Assembly: GCA_012064415.1 (NCBI GenBank)
Contig: SSNU01000213.1
Coordinates: forward strand, 1-30,914
Reading direction: 5' to 3'
DNA from: Gyrodactylus bullatarudis
Taxonomy: Eukaryota > Platyhelminthes > Monogenea > Gyrodactylidea > Gyrodactylidae
Length of the DNA: 30,914 bases
Part shown: positions 18,796 to 27,233 of the stretch, piece by piece
Numbering within the stretch: position 1 is the stretch's first letter
How the letters are laid out: each line of letters starts with the position of its first letter
The notes under the pieces: generated by a model
Seen by the model: only the letters and a program-made list of their open reading frames with translations
Databases searched by the model: none
What the model was told of the DNA's origin: nothing
Program-made: the position numbers and the translations under genes

Positions 18796-20120
18796 TTTCG
18801 TATGGTTATTTTAAATGATATTAATTTGCAAAATAGTTCATTCGGTCTAGCAATGTATGCAAAAATCAAAAGTAATAATTTTTTCGATTTGATTTATACA
18901 AAATTACAAGATTATCGTTTACATTGAAATTTATATTGACAAAATATAATTATCACTTTTTAAACCCTCTACTTCTTGTTTGAGAGAGGAGTTTTGTGTT
19001 AGAAAAATCAATTCACAAATCGCAAATTTATTTACCAGTATTCATAAATTAATCATTATACAAGAAATTAAAAATGCAACGAGAAAGACCAGAAAATTAA
19101 GTAATTTTGAGAAAGAATTGGCTTCATCACTGGAATCAGAGTGTATCAGCCACCGAATGATTGCCAGAGAGATATATTATTTTCATCGAGAAAATCCAAT
19201 CGGAAAAGAGGTCGAAAACGCATCATTCATCAAAAGGATCAGGTTGTTGACTGTCAACGGAAGAAAAACGACCACACAAATAAAACAAGAATTTAATTTG
19301 AAAGCTAGCAATCGAACGATTAGGTCGTTTCCTAAAAAATGAGCAGAATTTATATTGGGGAAAACCAAAACTTACCCCTAAATTATGTGAGAATGATAAA
19401 ACTTCTCTTAAGGACTAGGTTTGCAAGAAAATTATCCAAAATCAAAATTGGTGAAAGGTAATGTTTTCTGATGAGAAGAAATTCAACTTGGATGGGCCAG
19501 ATGGCCTCAGTGTATGTTAGATTGAGAAATCTGCACCTAAGCAAACTAGGACTAAGAGAGGATTTTGTGGAGAAACTGTAATTGTATGGAGTTTTATTAC
19601 AAACGAAAATGTTGGCCGTTTGGCTGTTGTTGATCATAAACTTGATTCAAATTCCTATCAAAAAGTTTGAGAAGAATATCCTAGCTTTTGAAGAAGAGCT
19701 CGAGAATTAAAATTTTATTTTTCAACAGGATAACGCCCATGTTGGTTTCGAGAACATGGAAGCATTTTGCTTGAATAGCCATCTAGAAGTCCAGGTTTAA
19801 ACCCAATTCAAAATCTCTGGGAAATTCTATGCAAATGGTAATTAAGTAATAAAGATGAATTTAAAAAGTGCATAATTGGAGAGAGAAACTATTATAAATC
19901 CCTATAAATCTATGGCAAAAATATGCTTATCAGTGGTTAAAAATGATGGAAAGTGAAAACTTCATTTTGCCAGTATAAACGGTAATCTTGTAATTTTGTA
20001 TGAATCAAATCGAATAAAATTATAACTTTTGATTTTTGCATACATTACTAGACCGAATGAACTATTTTGCAAATTAATATCATTTAAAATAACCATACAG
20101 CTTTTTTTTGGCCACCACTA
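18796..20120 (+). mobile_element. Tc1/mariner transposon
   Basis: Long inverted repeats of about 125 bp: 18796-18923 against 19979-20105 (shared TATGGTTATTTTAAATGATA). The right end finishes GGCCACCAC next to TATATA, in keeping with a TA target. The matching outer end on the left is degraded or missing, so the left boundary is approximate. Confidence 0.8.
18980..19960 (+). pseudogene. Tc1-type transposase, broken
   Basis: The first part (to 19342) holds the paired helix-turn-helix DNA-binding region, with KLSNFEKELASSLESECISHRMIAREI and KTTTQIKQEFNLKASNRTIR. The catalytic half is split by stops: VMFSDEKKFNLDGPDG (first Asp, about 19470), QQDNAHVGF (second Asp, about 19730), and SPGLNPIQNLWE (about 19785-19820). 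In active relatives the last motif is PIEN and supplies the catalytic glutamate; here it reads Q. With stops, frameshifts and that change, the copy is inactive. Upstream codons from about 18950 may belong to the frame but no earlier ATG is clear. Confidence 0.85.
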
Positions 20121-20124
20121 TATA

Positions 20125-20264
20125 TAGTAATGGAGTAGCAATTCTAAGATTTGCAGGGAAGATTGAAATTTATTGAAAAAGCAGACCATCATGCAGAAGT
20201 ATATCAAAAGGTGACATATAAGTCAGTCACTTCTAGATATATTTTTCCATAATAAGGAAGTTTT
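20125..20264. other. Flank of the Tc1 element
   Basis: Nothing recognised. Confidence 0.3.
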
Positions 20265-20519
20265 TTATACTCTTCTTTTGGTTTTAGTTAGGGAATCTCG
20301 AAATCTTTTTTTCAATTTTCCTTGTATTCTATATTGATTACGTAGACCAGGAAGACTGTTAGAAGTAAGGAACTTTTTTATTAAGATTGTAGACTGAGTG
20401 TTTTCCTGTTTAGTCTGAATATTTTGGCAATTTTCTGAAGCTCCATAAACCATTCGGGCTTCAGTCCCAGCAACTAATTTCGGACTGGCAATCAATGGAG
20501 TCTCCGAGTTATAAGCCAA
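20265..20519 (-). CDS. Unrecognised 84-codon ORF with a basic C-terminus
   Basis: I do not recognise this protein. It is rich in Q/N/S/T in the middle (ENCQNIQTKQENTQS) and ends in a lysine/arginine cluster (KLKKRFRDSLTKTKRRV). The general layout recalls the 98-codon ORF at 22306-22602, which also has a polar first part and a basic end, but I find no clear residue alignment. It could be a terminal exon, an element fragment, or chance. Confidence 0.2.
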   Translation of the reverse strand: MAYNSETPLIASPKLVAGTEARMVYGASENCQNIQTKQENTQSTILIKKFLTSNSLPGLRNQYRIQGKLKKRFRDSLTKTKRRV

Positions 20520-21180
20520 CTTATAATTAGTACAAATAATGAGATGAAACTGCAGCCAATTGCTTGCTAGTTAAACATTATATATAAATAGTATCACTTA
20601 CGTTGGTGAAACCGAATATTGATCTAATTTTATTCCACTATAAAAAATATATTAGTAATATCCAATGTTCTTTATCCAGTAATATTTAAATCTACTCTAA
20701 CTTTTTTTCTTCTTTACACTTTCGATACCATACTTATATAAAACCATAAAAAATATCAAGGAATAAATATCATTAACAAGCTATGAATAATAACTTATCT
20801 TAATTTTTGATGAATTACGAAGTAACTATTTTCGGTAATTGAGATTAAGTGTAGAAATAATTTCTCTGTCCCAATTATATTTTGGATGATGAGCGAGATA
20901 TAATATGATAAAATCCCCTGCTCTAATTTTTGTTCAGTGGGGTAAAGAGTTTCACCTATATTTTTAAACAACAAAAGTTACATAGTTTTTGTACAAACGT
21001 TGCCCCCAGAAGCTCATTCATCTTACAAAAAAAATTATAATTTTTTTATTCAATCCTAGTTTTCCTCACTGAATAATGCTTAGTAACTTGCTTCCTTTTT
21101 ACTCTCGGAGAATTAAGCCAACAGTTTTATTATGAATCCCTAAATGTCAAAACTTATAGGAGACTTTTATTTTCTGCAGG
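20520..21180. other. Non-genic AT-rich stretch
   Basis: No supported feature. Confidence 0.35.
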
Positions 21181-21189
21181 GGATTATTT

Positions 21190-22030
21190 GACGAAAAATT
21201 AATTCCTGGAACAGTAAGTCTAGTTGAACCTTAAATAACTAACTTAATGAAAAAATTATTTGCTTAAAAAAATAACCTACCCAAGTATTTGGCTAGAATA
21301 TAGTTTAATTATGAGTTACAACTTGTCAATTCATTTAAAAAGATTTGGAGGATTCAATGAGGGACTGATTGTGAGGATTCAGAAATCAAGTAAATCTTTC
21401 AAATAAAACTCATATTTCGCCAGATCTCTTCAGACAGTAACAACGGCCTGATTTTTATATGAAATTTCAACAGATTAATGTTCGTTGTCATCCTCTGATT
21501 GGTTTAGTCCATAACATGCACTAATGACTGAAAGTCATTAGAATCGAAAATTTAAAAAATATGTTTTTTCAATAGTCATAAATACCCGAGAAAACCAAAA
21601 TCCTTTCGTGAATACTCTTGGTTGAAGTTATAATTGAAGTTATCAAAACCGAAAATCGTTTACTGATTATCAATATTTTTTGAATCTCAATAGTTTTTTC
21701 AAGAGATGTGTGCAAATCCTTTATTTTTGAAAAAGAGGGGTGATATCTTTCTTTCTGTCTTTATTAAGATCTAATAAACAATAATTTTTAAATGATGGGA
21801 AAAAAAAGAAAATCGAGTGGGTAGAAGTTAACAAGCTTAATAGCCACCGATGAAGGTACACGATTATCCATTTAGAGTTGAATGAGAAACAGGCTCTATA
21901 ATTAATTCAAGTTGGAAAAATTTAAACGAGCAGAGCTATCTCCAACGGATATCAATCTGATCCAGTGTCTCATTTGAAAATGTGATAATAAAAATTTTGA
22001 ATATCATAATATTTGACAAAAAATTTATTA
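21190..22030 (-). repeat. Terminal-repeat-like unit of the 790-bp family (diverged copy)
   Basis: Aligns along most of its length with the tandem units at 23480-25059 and, in the part after 21715, with 25140-25440. It holds a minus-strand CCAAT box (complement CTCTGATTGG, about 21493), a perfect 9-bp-arm palindrome CTAATGACT/AGTCATTAG (about 21522-21542) and a hammerhead-like motif. Confidence 0.7.
21395..21450 (-). ncRNA. Hammerhead-like motif (array copy g1)
   Basis: Minus strand core CTGAAGA (about 21433-21427) and GAAA (21418-21415), with CUGGC between them and GGCCG upstream, partly complementary. Stems I and III are weak, so activity is doubtful. Confidence 0.45.
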
Positions 22031-22084
22031 TAAGGATATGAAGATTTCGGATCATTTTGTTCGTTAAGGAAATACTGCCGATCT

Positions 22085-22140
22085 TCTTCGAAGATGTTTT
22101 CAGTTTCCTATGAAAGACTTATTTAGAGGATTTGGAAGTC
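22085..22140 (+). repeat. Left arm of an inverted repeat around the basic/PIP ORF
   Basis: Complement of 22575-22625 (shared GAAGATGTTTTCAGTTTC and TTTAGAGGATTTG). The pair encloses an ORF, a CCAAT box and a hammerhead-like motif, all read on the minus strand. Confidence 0.7.
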
Positions 22141-22147
22141 AAGTGGA

Positions 22148-22203
22148 TATTTAGTAATTAAGCCTATATTTCAACGGATCTCGTCAGAATATTACACCGG
22201 CTA
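22148..22203 (-). ncRNA. Hammerhead-like motif (copy f)
   Basis: Minus strand GCCGG, core CTGACGA (22187-22181), CCGUU, GAAA (22172-22169). The CCAAT box (22240s) and TATA-like words precede it. Stems I and III are imperfect. Confidence 0.5.
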
Positions 22204-22305
22204 GATATATTTAATAAATTCGATTATTAATAATATCCTCTGATTGGTTACATCATTCTAAGGCATAAAAGGGGAGGGTTTAAGGTTGGTTTAGAGTATC
22301 CATGT

Positions 22306-22602
22306 TCATTGTTTCCTTTTCACGTATCTGTCCATCGTTGGTTGTCCACTTAGTTTTTTACGTTTTCTACCTCTGCTAACTGCAGGTGCAGCCTTCTTTG
22401 TAGTGTGGAGACTGTTAATTACGGGCTGAGATTTGATTAGATTATCAACTACTGTTGACTTTTCTGAATTTTCACTTTTGTTCTCAGTTGTAACTGGGGC
22501 AGAAGAGACAGTTGTTCTATAAAGGTTCTGCGGTGCAGGAGCATTTGAAGAATACAAATCACACTGCTGATGTGATTCAAATCCTCTAAATGAGTCTTTC
22601 AT
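22306..22602 (-). CDS. 98-codon ORF with basic patch and PIP-box-like C-terminus
   Basis: The most complete copy of the module also seen at 250-399 and 3304-3459. Residues 1-30 are polar, 30-60 are S/T/E/N-rich with EKSTVVDNLIKSQPVIN, then GRKRKKLSGQ and QPTMDRYV before the stop. The basic run could be a nuclear signal. QxxMxxY resembles a PCNA-interacting peptide. The ATG lies inside an inverted terminal-repeat fragment, so the first residues may be fortuitous and the conserved part is the C-terminal half. A CCAAT box and hammerhead-like motif follow downstream on the same strand. No enzyme domain is visible and no function is assigned. Confidence 0.4.
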   Translation of the reverse strand: MKDSFRGFESHQQCDLYSSNAPAPQNLYRTTVSSAPVTTENKSENSEKSTVVDNLIKSQPVINSLHTTKKAAPAVSRGRKRKKLSGQPTMDRYVKRKQ

Positions 22603-22625
22603 TTGAAACTGAAAACATCTTCGAA
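22575..22625 (-). repeat. Right arm of the inverted repeat around the basic/PIP ORF
   Basis: Complement of 22085-22140. The ORF start codon falls in this arm. Confidence 0.7.
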
Positions 22626-22639
22626 AAAGCTCGCCAGAA

Positions 22640-23479
22640 TTTCCCTAACAAAAAATTTATTTCTTAAAAGAATAACCTACTTATGTATTTGGCTAATATA
22701 TAGTTTAATCATGAGTTACAAATTATCGTTTAGATAATTAATTCAATTCATTCAAAAAATTTTGGAGGATTCGATGAGGTACTGATTGTGAAGATTCAAA
22801 AATCAAGTGAATATATGCACTAAAAAACCTAAAATTGTCTACTGTTAAATGAAGCTTCTGTCTTTATTAAGATCTATTGAATAATTATTTATAAACAATG
22901 AAAAGAAAAACATTTGAACTCGAGTGAAGAGAAGATTACAAGCGTAATAGCTACTGATGAAGGTACCCGACTATCCCAATGGATAGTGTCCCATGAGATT
23001 TACATTGAAACGAGCAGAGCTATCTCTACGCGATATCTATTCTATCCCCTGTCTCATTTGAGAAAGTGATAATAAAAAGTTTCGACATCATCATATTAAA
23101 AAAAATAATTTCTTATATCAATAACTTACTTCATTTGGCTTGAATATAATTTAATTCTTAGTTACATGTTATCGATCAGATGGTTTAAATAAAATATTAT
23201 CCGAAAGAAAGTCAAGCCCTGTTCTGGCCCATTGCTTTACTGATCTTTCTGTTGAAACCTGCAATACTCTGAAAAATACTCTTTTATCCCGCATACAGGT
23301 TCGAAAAAGAAATCGAACCAGGATTTGAGACTGACGAGATATGGCGAGAAGTACAAATCTCTATAAAATATAATTCTTTTGTTAATATTTTAAGAAATGA
23401 ATATTTTCAGTTATCCTGACGTATATGAAAATGTACGTTTATTTTTATCTAATAAAAGAAAAAAAATCGTTTGGTGAGT
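22640..23479 (-). repeat. Diverged units of the 790-bp family
   Basis: Recognisable words of the unit recur (ACCTACTTATGTATTTGGCT, GAGGATTCGATGAGG, GAAGCTTCTGTCTTTAT, GAGCAGAGCTATCTC), but the hammerhead segment is lost. From about 23200 to 23390 the sequence is not family-like. Confidence 0.6.
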
Positions 23480-24269
23480 ATCAATATTTTTTGAATCTCA
23501 ATAGTTTTTTCAAGAGATGTGTGCAAATCCTTTATTTTTGAAAAAGAGAGATCAGATCTTTCTCTCAACTGAAGCTTCTGTCTTTATAAAGATCCATTGA
23601 ATGATAATTTATAAACGATTGGAAGAAAAATGAAACCCGTGTGGGTAGAAGTTGAAAAACGAAAAAGCCACTAATGAAGGTACCCGATTATCCATTTAGA
23701 GTTGAATGAGAAACAGGCTCTATAATTAATTCAAGCTGGAAGAATTGAAACCAGCAGAGCTTTCTCTACCCAATATCACTTCGATCTATTGTCTCATTTG
23801 ATAATAAAAATTCAAACATCATAATATTTAACGAAAAATTTATTTCTTATATGAATAACCTACTCATGTATTTGGCTAATATATAGTTTAACTATGAGTT
23901 TCAAGTTATCGTTCAGCTGATTAATTCAGTTCATTTAAAAAAGATTTGGAGGATTCAATGAGGGACTGATTGTGAGGATTCAGAAATCAAGTAAATCTTT
24001 CAAATAAAACTCATATTTCGCCAGATCTCTTCAGACAGTAACAACGGCCTGATTTTTATATGAAATTTCAACAGATTAATGTTCGTTGTCATCCTCTGAT
24101 TGGTTTAGTCCATAACATGCACTAATGACTGAAAGTCATTAGAATCGAAAATTTAAAAAATATGTTTTTTCAATAGTCATAAATACCCGAGAAAACCAAA
24201 ATCCTTTCGTGAATACTCTTGGTTGAAGTTATAATTGAAGTTATCAAAACCGAAAATCGTTTACTGATT
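23480..24269 (-). repeat. 790-bp tandem unit 1
   Basis: Direct repeat with period exactly 790: ATCAATATTTTTTGAATCTC starts at 23480, 24270 and 25060. Units 1 and 2 looked identical wherever I compared them. On the minus strand each unit holds a CCAAT box, the CTAATGACT palindrome and one hammerhead-like motif. No convincing protein is encoded; a 62-codon minus-strand frame repeats with the units. Confidence 0.85.
23993..24055 (-). ncRNA. Hammerhead-like motif (array copy g2)
   Basis: Same sequence as g1: core CTGAAGA at about 24034-24028 and GAAA at 24019-24016. Confidence 0.45.
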
Positions 24270-25059
24270 ATCAATATTTTTTGAATCTCAATAGTTTTTT
24301 CAAGAGATGTGTGCAAATCCTTTATTTTTGAAAAAGAGAGATCAGATCTTTCTCTCAACTGAAGCTTCTGTCTTTATAAAGATCCATTGAATGATAATTT
24401 ATAAACGATTGGAAGAAAAATGAAACCCGTGTGGGTAGAAGTTGAAAAACGAAAAAGCCACTAATGAAGGTACCCGATTATCCATTTAGAGTTGAATGAG
24501 AAACAGGCTCTATAATTAATTCAAGCTGGAAGAATTGAAACCAGCAGAGCTTTCTCTACCCAATATCACTTCGATCTATTGTCTCATTTGATAATAAAAA
24601 TTCAAACATCATAATATTTAACGAAAAATTTATTTCTTATATGAATAACCTACTCATGTATTTGGCTAATATATAGTTTAACTATGAGTTTCAAGTTATC
24701 GTTCAGCTGATTAATTCAGTTCATTTAAAAAAGATTTGGAGGATTCAATGAGGGACTGATTGTGAGGATTCAGAAATCAAGTAAATCTTTCAAATAAAAC
24801 TCATATTTCGCCAGATCTCTTCAGACAGTAACAACGGCCTGATTTTTATATGAAATTTCAACAGATTAATGTTCGTTGTCATCCTCTGATTGGTTTAGTC
24901 CATAACATGCACTAATGACTGAAAGTCATTAGAATCGAAAATTTAAAAAATATGTTTTTTCAATAGTCATAAATACCCGAGAAAACCAAAATCCTTTCGT
25001 GAATACTCTTGGTTGAAGTTATAATTGAAGTTATCAAAACCGAAAATCGTTTACTGATT
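24270..25059 (-). repeat. 790-bp tandem unit 2
   Basis: Head-to-tail with unit 1 at the same period. The apparent identity indicates very recent duplication or homogenisation, or an assembly duplication. Confidence 0.85.
24783..24845 (-). ncRNA. Hammerhead-like motif (array copy g3)
   Basis: Identical to g2, with core CTGAAGA at about 24824-24818. Confidence 0.45.
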
Positions 25060-26110
25060 ATCAATATTTTTTGAATCTCAATAGTTTTTTCAAGAGATGT
25101 GTGCAAATCCTTTATTTTTGAAAAAGAGGGGTGATATCTTTCTTTCTGTCTTTATTAAGATCTAATAAACAATAATTTTTAAATGATGGGAAAAAAATGA
25201 AACCCGTGTGGGTAGAAGTTGAAAAACGAAAAAGCCACTAATGAAGGTACACGGTTATCTATATAGAGTTACATGAGAAACAGGCTCTAAAATTAATTCA
25301 AGTTGGAAAAATTTAAACGAGCAGAGCTATCTCCAACGGATATCAATCTGATCCAGTGTCTCATTTGAAAATGTGATAATAAAAATTTTGAATATCATAA
25401 TATTTGATAAAAAATGTTATTTAAACTAATAACCTACCCATGTATTTGGCTAGGATATAGTTTAATTATGAGTTACAAGTTATATATATTATATATTCTC
25501 TTGGTGGAAGTTATAATTGAAGTTATCAAAACCTAAAATTGTCTATTGTTAACTGAAGCCTCTGTCTTTATTATGAATAATATTTCATAAACTATTGGAA
25601 GAAAAATGAAACCCGAGTGGATGAGTTGAAATAGCCACTAATGAAGGTATCCGACTATCCCAATGGATAGTGTCCTATGAGATTTACATTGAAATGAGCA
25701 GAGCTTTTTCTACGTGATATCAATCCGATCCACTGTCTCATTTGAGAAAGTGATAATAAAAAGTTTCGACATCATCATATTAAAAAAAATAATTTCTTAT
25801 ATCAATAACTTACTTTATTTGGCTTGAATATAATTTAATTCTTAGTTACATGTTATCGATCAGGTGTTTTAAATAAAACTCATATTTCGCCAGATCTCTT
25901 CAGACAGTAACAACGGCCTGATTTTTATATGAAATTTCAACAGATTAATGTTCGTTGTCATCCTCTGATTGGTTTAGTCCATAACATGCACTAATGACTG
26001 AAAGTCATTAGAATCGAAAATTTAAAAAATATGTTTTTTCAATAGTCATAAATACCCGAGAAAACCAAAATCCTTTCGTGAATACTTTTGGTTGAAGTTA
26101 TCATAACTGA
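25060..26110 (-). repeat. Partial and diverged units following the tandem pair
   Basis: 25060-25500 starts like the tandem units but from about 25130 follows the variant of 21715-22030 (GAGGGGTGATATC). 25505-25860 resembles 22830-23190. 25870-26110 returns to the tandem-unit sequence with hammerhead, CCAAT box and palindrome. This mosaic suggests recombination or template switching among units. Confidence 0.65.
25872..25925 (-). ncRNA. Hammerhead-like motif (array copy g4)
   Basis: Same core as g1-g3, CTGAAGA at about 25903-25897, with GAAA following. Confidence 0.45.
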
Positions 26111-26204
26111 AAAATTTTTTGAGACATTGATTGTGTAATTTCTCCGAAGATATTCTGAGGGTGCTGACTAATGGTCATGCTGGTGGTTAGATCGACGAAG
26201 TCAT

Positions 26205-26262
26205 TCAGGTGAATAACAGCTTTTATTTTCGTCGGCACTCTTCAGACCTTACACCCACTTAG
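26205..26262 (-). ncRNA. Hammerhead ribozyme motif (copy c)
   Basis: Minus strand: stem I AGGU/ACCU (4 bp), core CUGAAGA (26245-26239), stem II GU-GCCG-AC, GAAA, stem III AUAA/UUAU, cleavage triplet UUC. All core positions fit CUGANGA/GAAA. It lies 3' of the PLE coding module on the same strand, where a terminal repeat would be. Confidence 0.7.
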
Positions 26263-26284
26263 AAGAGCATAGAAGGATAGTCTT

Positions 26285-26370
26285 GACCAATAGCGAATAT
26301 TCATTTGTTTTGAACCAATAGGGTATTTAATTTGTATTACTGACCAATGAGATCGGCATAGTCACTGTTT
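26285..26370 (-). promoter_or_regulatory. ATTGGT boxes upstream of hammerhead copy c
   Basis: Three ATTGGT boxes (minus strand; complements of GACCAAT/AACCAAT at about 26285, 26315 and 26342) precede the hammerhead. Reverse CCAAT boxes are also seen upstream of copies a and b. Promoter role is inferred. Confidence 0.4.
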
Positions 26371-26476
26371 GGGGGTTGTGAAGAATTTTTGGATTTTCTG
26401 AGTTCCCGTTGCCGCTCTCTTCTCCTGTTTTCTCCTCGTTGTGGCGATGTTGAGGCATTTCGTTCCCACTACATCG

Positions 26477-26842
26477 TTCCCATTTGGCGCCAAAATCCCA
26501 TTTTTTCGAACTTTGAGCTGAAAGTTTTTATTGATTTGAAAGTGGGAGGCTGATCGAAAGAATTTTTTCAGGATTAAGATTAGACAAGAAAATCAATTCA
26601 ACTGAATCCGCTCTTATGCTCAACCATATTATCGTTTGGCAGCAGAATTTCGTTTTTTGATCATTTTCACTACTCAAAATCTCTCAAAAATGGGGAAACT
26701 GTCGATAACTTGACGGTGCTGGTCAGCTTTCTTGTCTAATCCTGATCCTGAAAAAATTCTTTCGATCAGCCTCCCACTTTCAAATCAATAAAAACATTCA
26801 GCTCAAAGTTCGAAAAAATGGGATTTTGGCGCCAAATGGGAA
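26477..26842. mobile_element. Foldback MITE with 115-bp inverted arms
   Basis: Arms 26477-26591 and 26728-26842 are near-perfect complements, beginning TTCCCATTTGGCGCCAAAA. The spacer is 136 bp with no ORF. It sits in the non-coding 3' part of the PLE. I could not identify a target duplication, so its superfamily is open. Transcripts through it could form a long hairpin. Confidence 0.8.
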
Positions 26843-26937
26843 TTTGAAAAATAACCATATTTTTCTTAAAAATAATTTTTTTTCAGATTTGTTTTCTTTA
26901 AATGGTTAAAGTGGGCAACATGAGTAGGATTCCAGAA

Positions 26938-27013
26938 AATCTTTAACAGATTCGAATTCTTGATGAAAATATCAAGATTTCTGTAAAAATTATAGATTCT
27001 CAACTTCATATTA
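26938..27013. repeat. Direct repeat, copy 1
   Basis: About 76 bp, nearly identical to 27158-27233 (CTTTAACAGATTCGAATTC...), offset 220 bp. The two copies flank an opposite-strand GIY-YIG tail fragment. Confidence 0.8.
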
Positions 27014-27023
27014 ACCAACTTTA

Positions 27024-27168
27024 GAAATAGCTGAGGCCAAACTAGTCAACGAAGAGAAACCTGCACTCTGGGCCCAAAAACTCCTGGGTAGACAACTAGG
27101 ATTCACCGGCGCCAATTTCAACAAAGCTCACAATGTCATCAAGAAGGTTTCCAAATTAAATCTTTAAC
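27024..27168 (+). pseudogene. PLE GIY-YIG C-terminal fragment on the opposite strand
   Basis: Plus-strand frame reads EIAEAKLVNEEKPALWAQK then LLGRQLGFTGANFNKAHNVIKK, the C-terminal part of the PLE endonuclease as seen at 16500-16630. It ends at TAA near 27166. It lies between the 76-bp direct repeats and points against the larger PLE at 27170-28881, so it is a separate inverted piece. Confidence 0.7.
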
Positions 27169-27233
27169 AGATTCGAATTCTTGATGAAAATATCAAGATT
27201 TCTGTAAAAATCATAGATTCTCAACTTCATATC
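27158..27233. repeat. Direct repeat, copy 2
   Basis: Second copy of 26938-27013. On the minus strand it may be the last part of the 27.3-kb GIY-YIG reading frame. Confidence 0.8.

Noticed and set aside
23320..23355. Plus-strand CTGACGAG...GGCGAGAAG resembling a hammerhead core
   Set aside because: GAAA is replaced by GAGA, it lies on the strand opposite to the array motifs, and no stem I or III could be seen.
24170..24358. 62-codon minus-strand protein repeated identically at 29390-29578
   Set aside because: It is identical only because the DNA repeat is nearly identical. It has no motif and is disrupted in the more diverged units.
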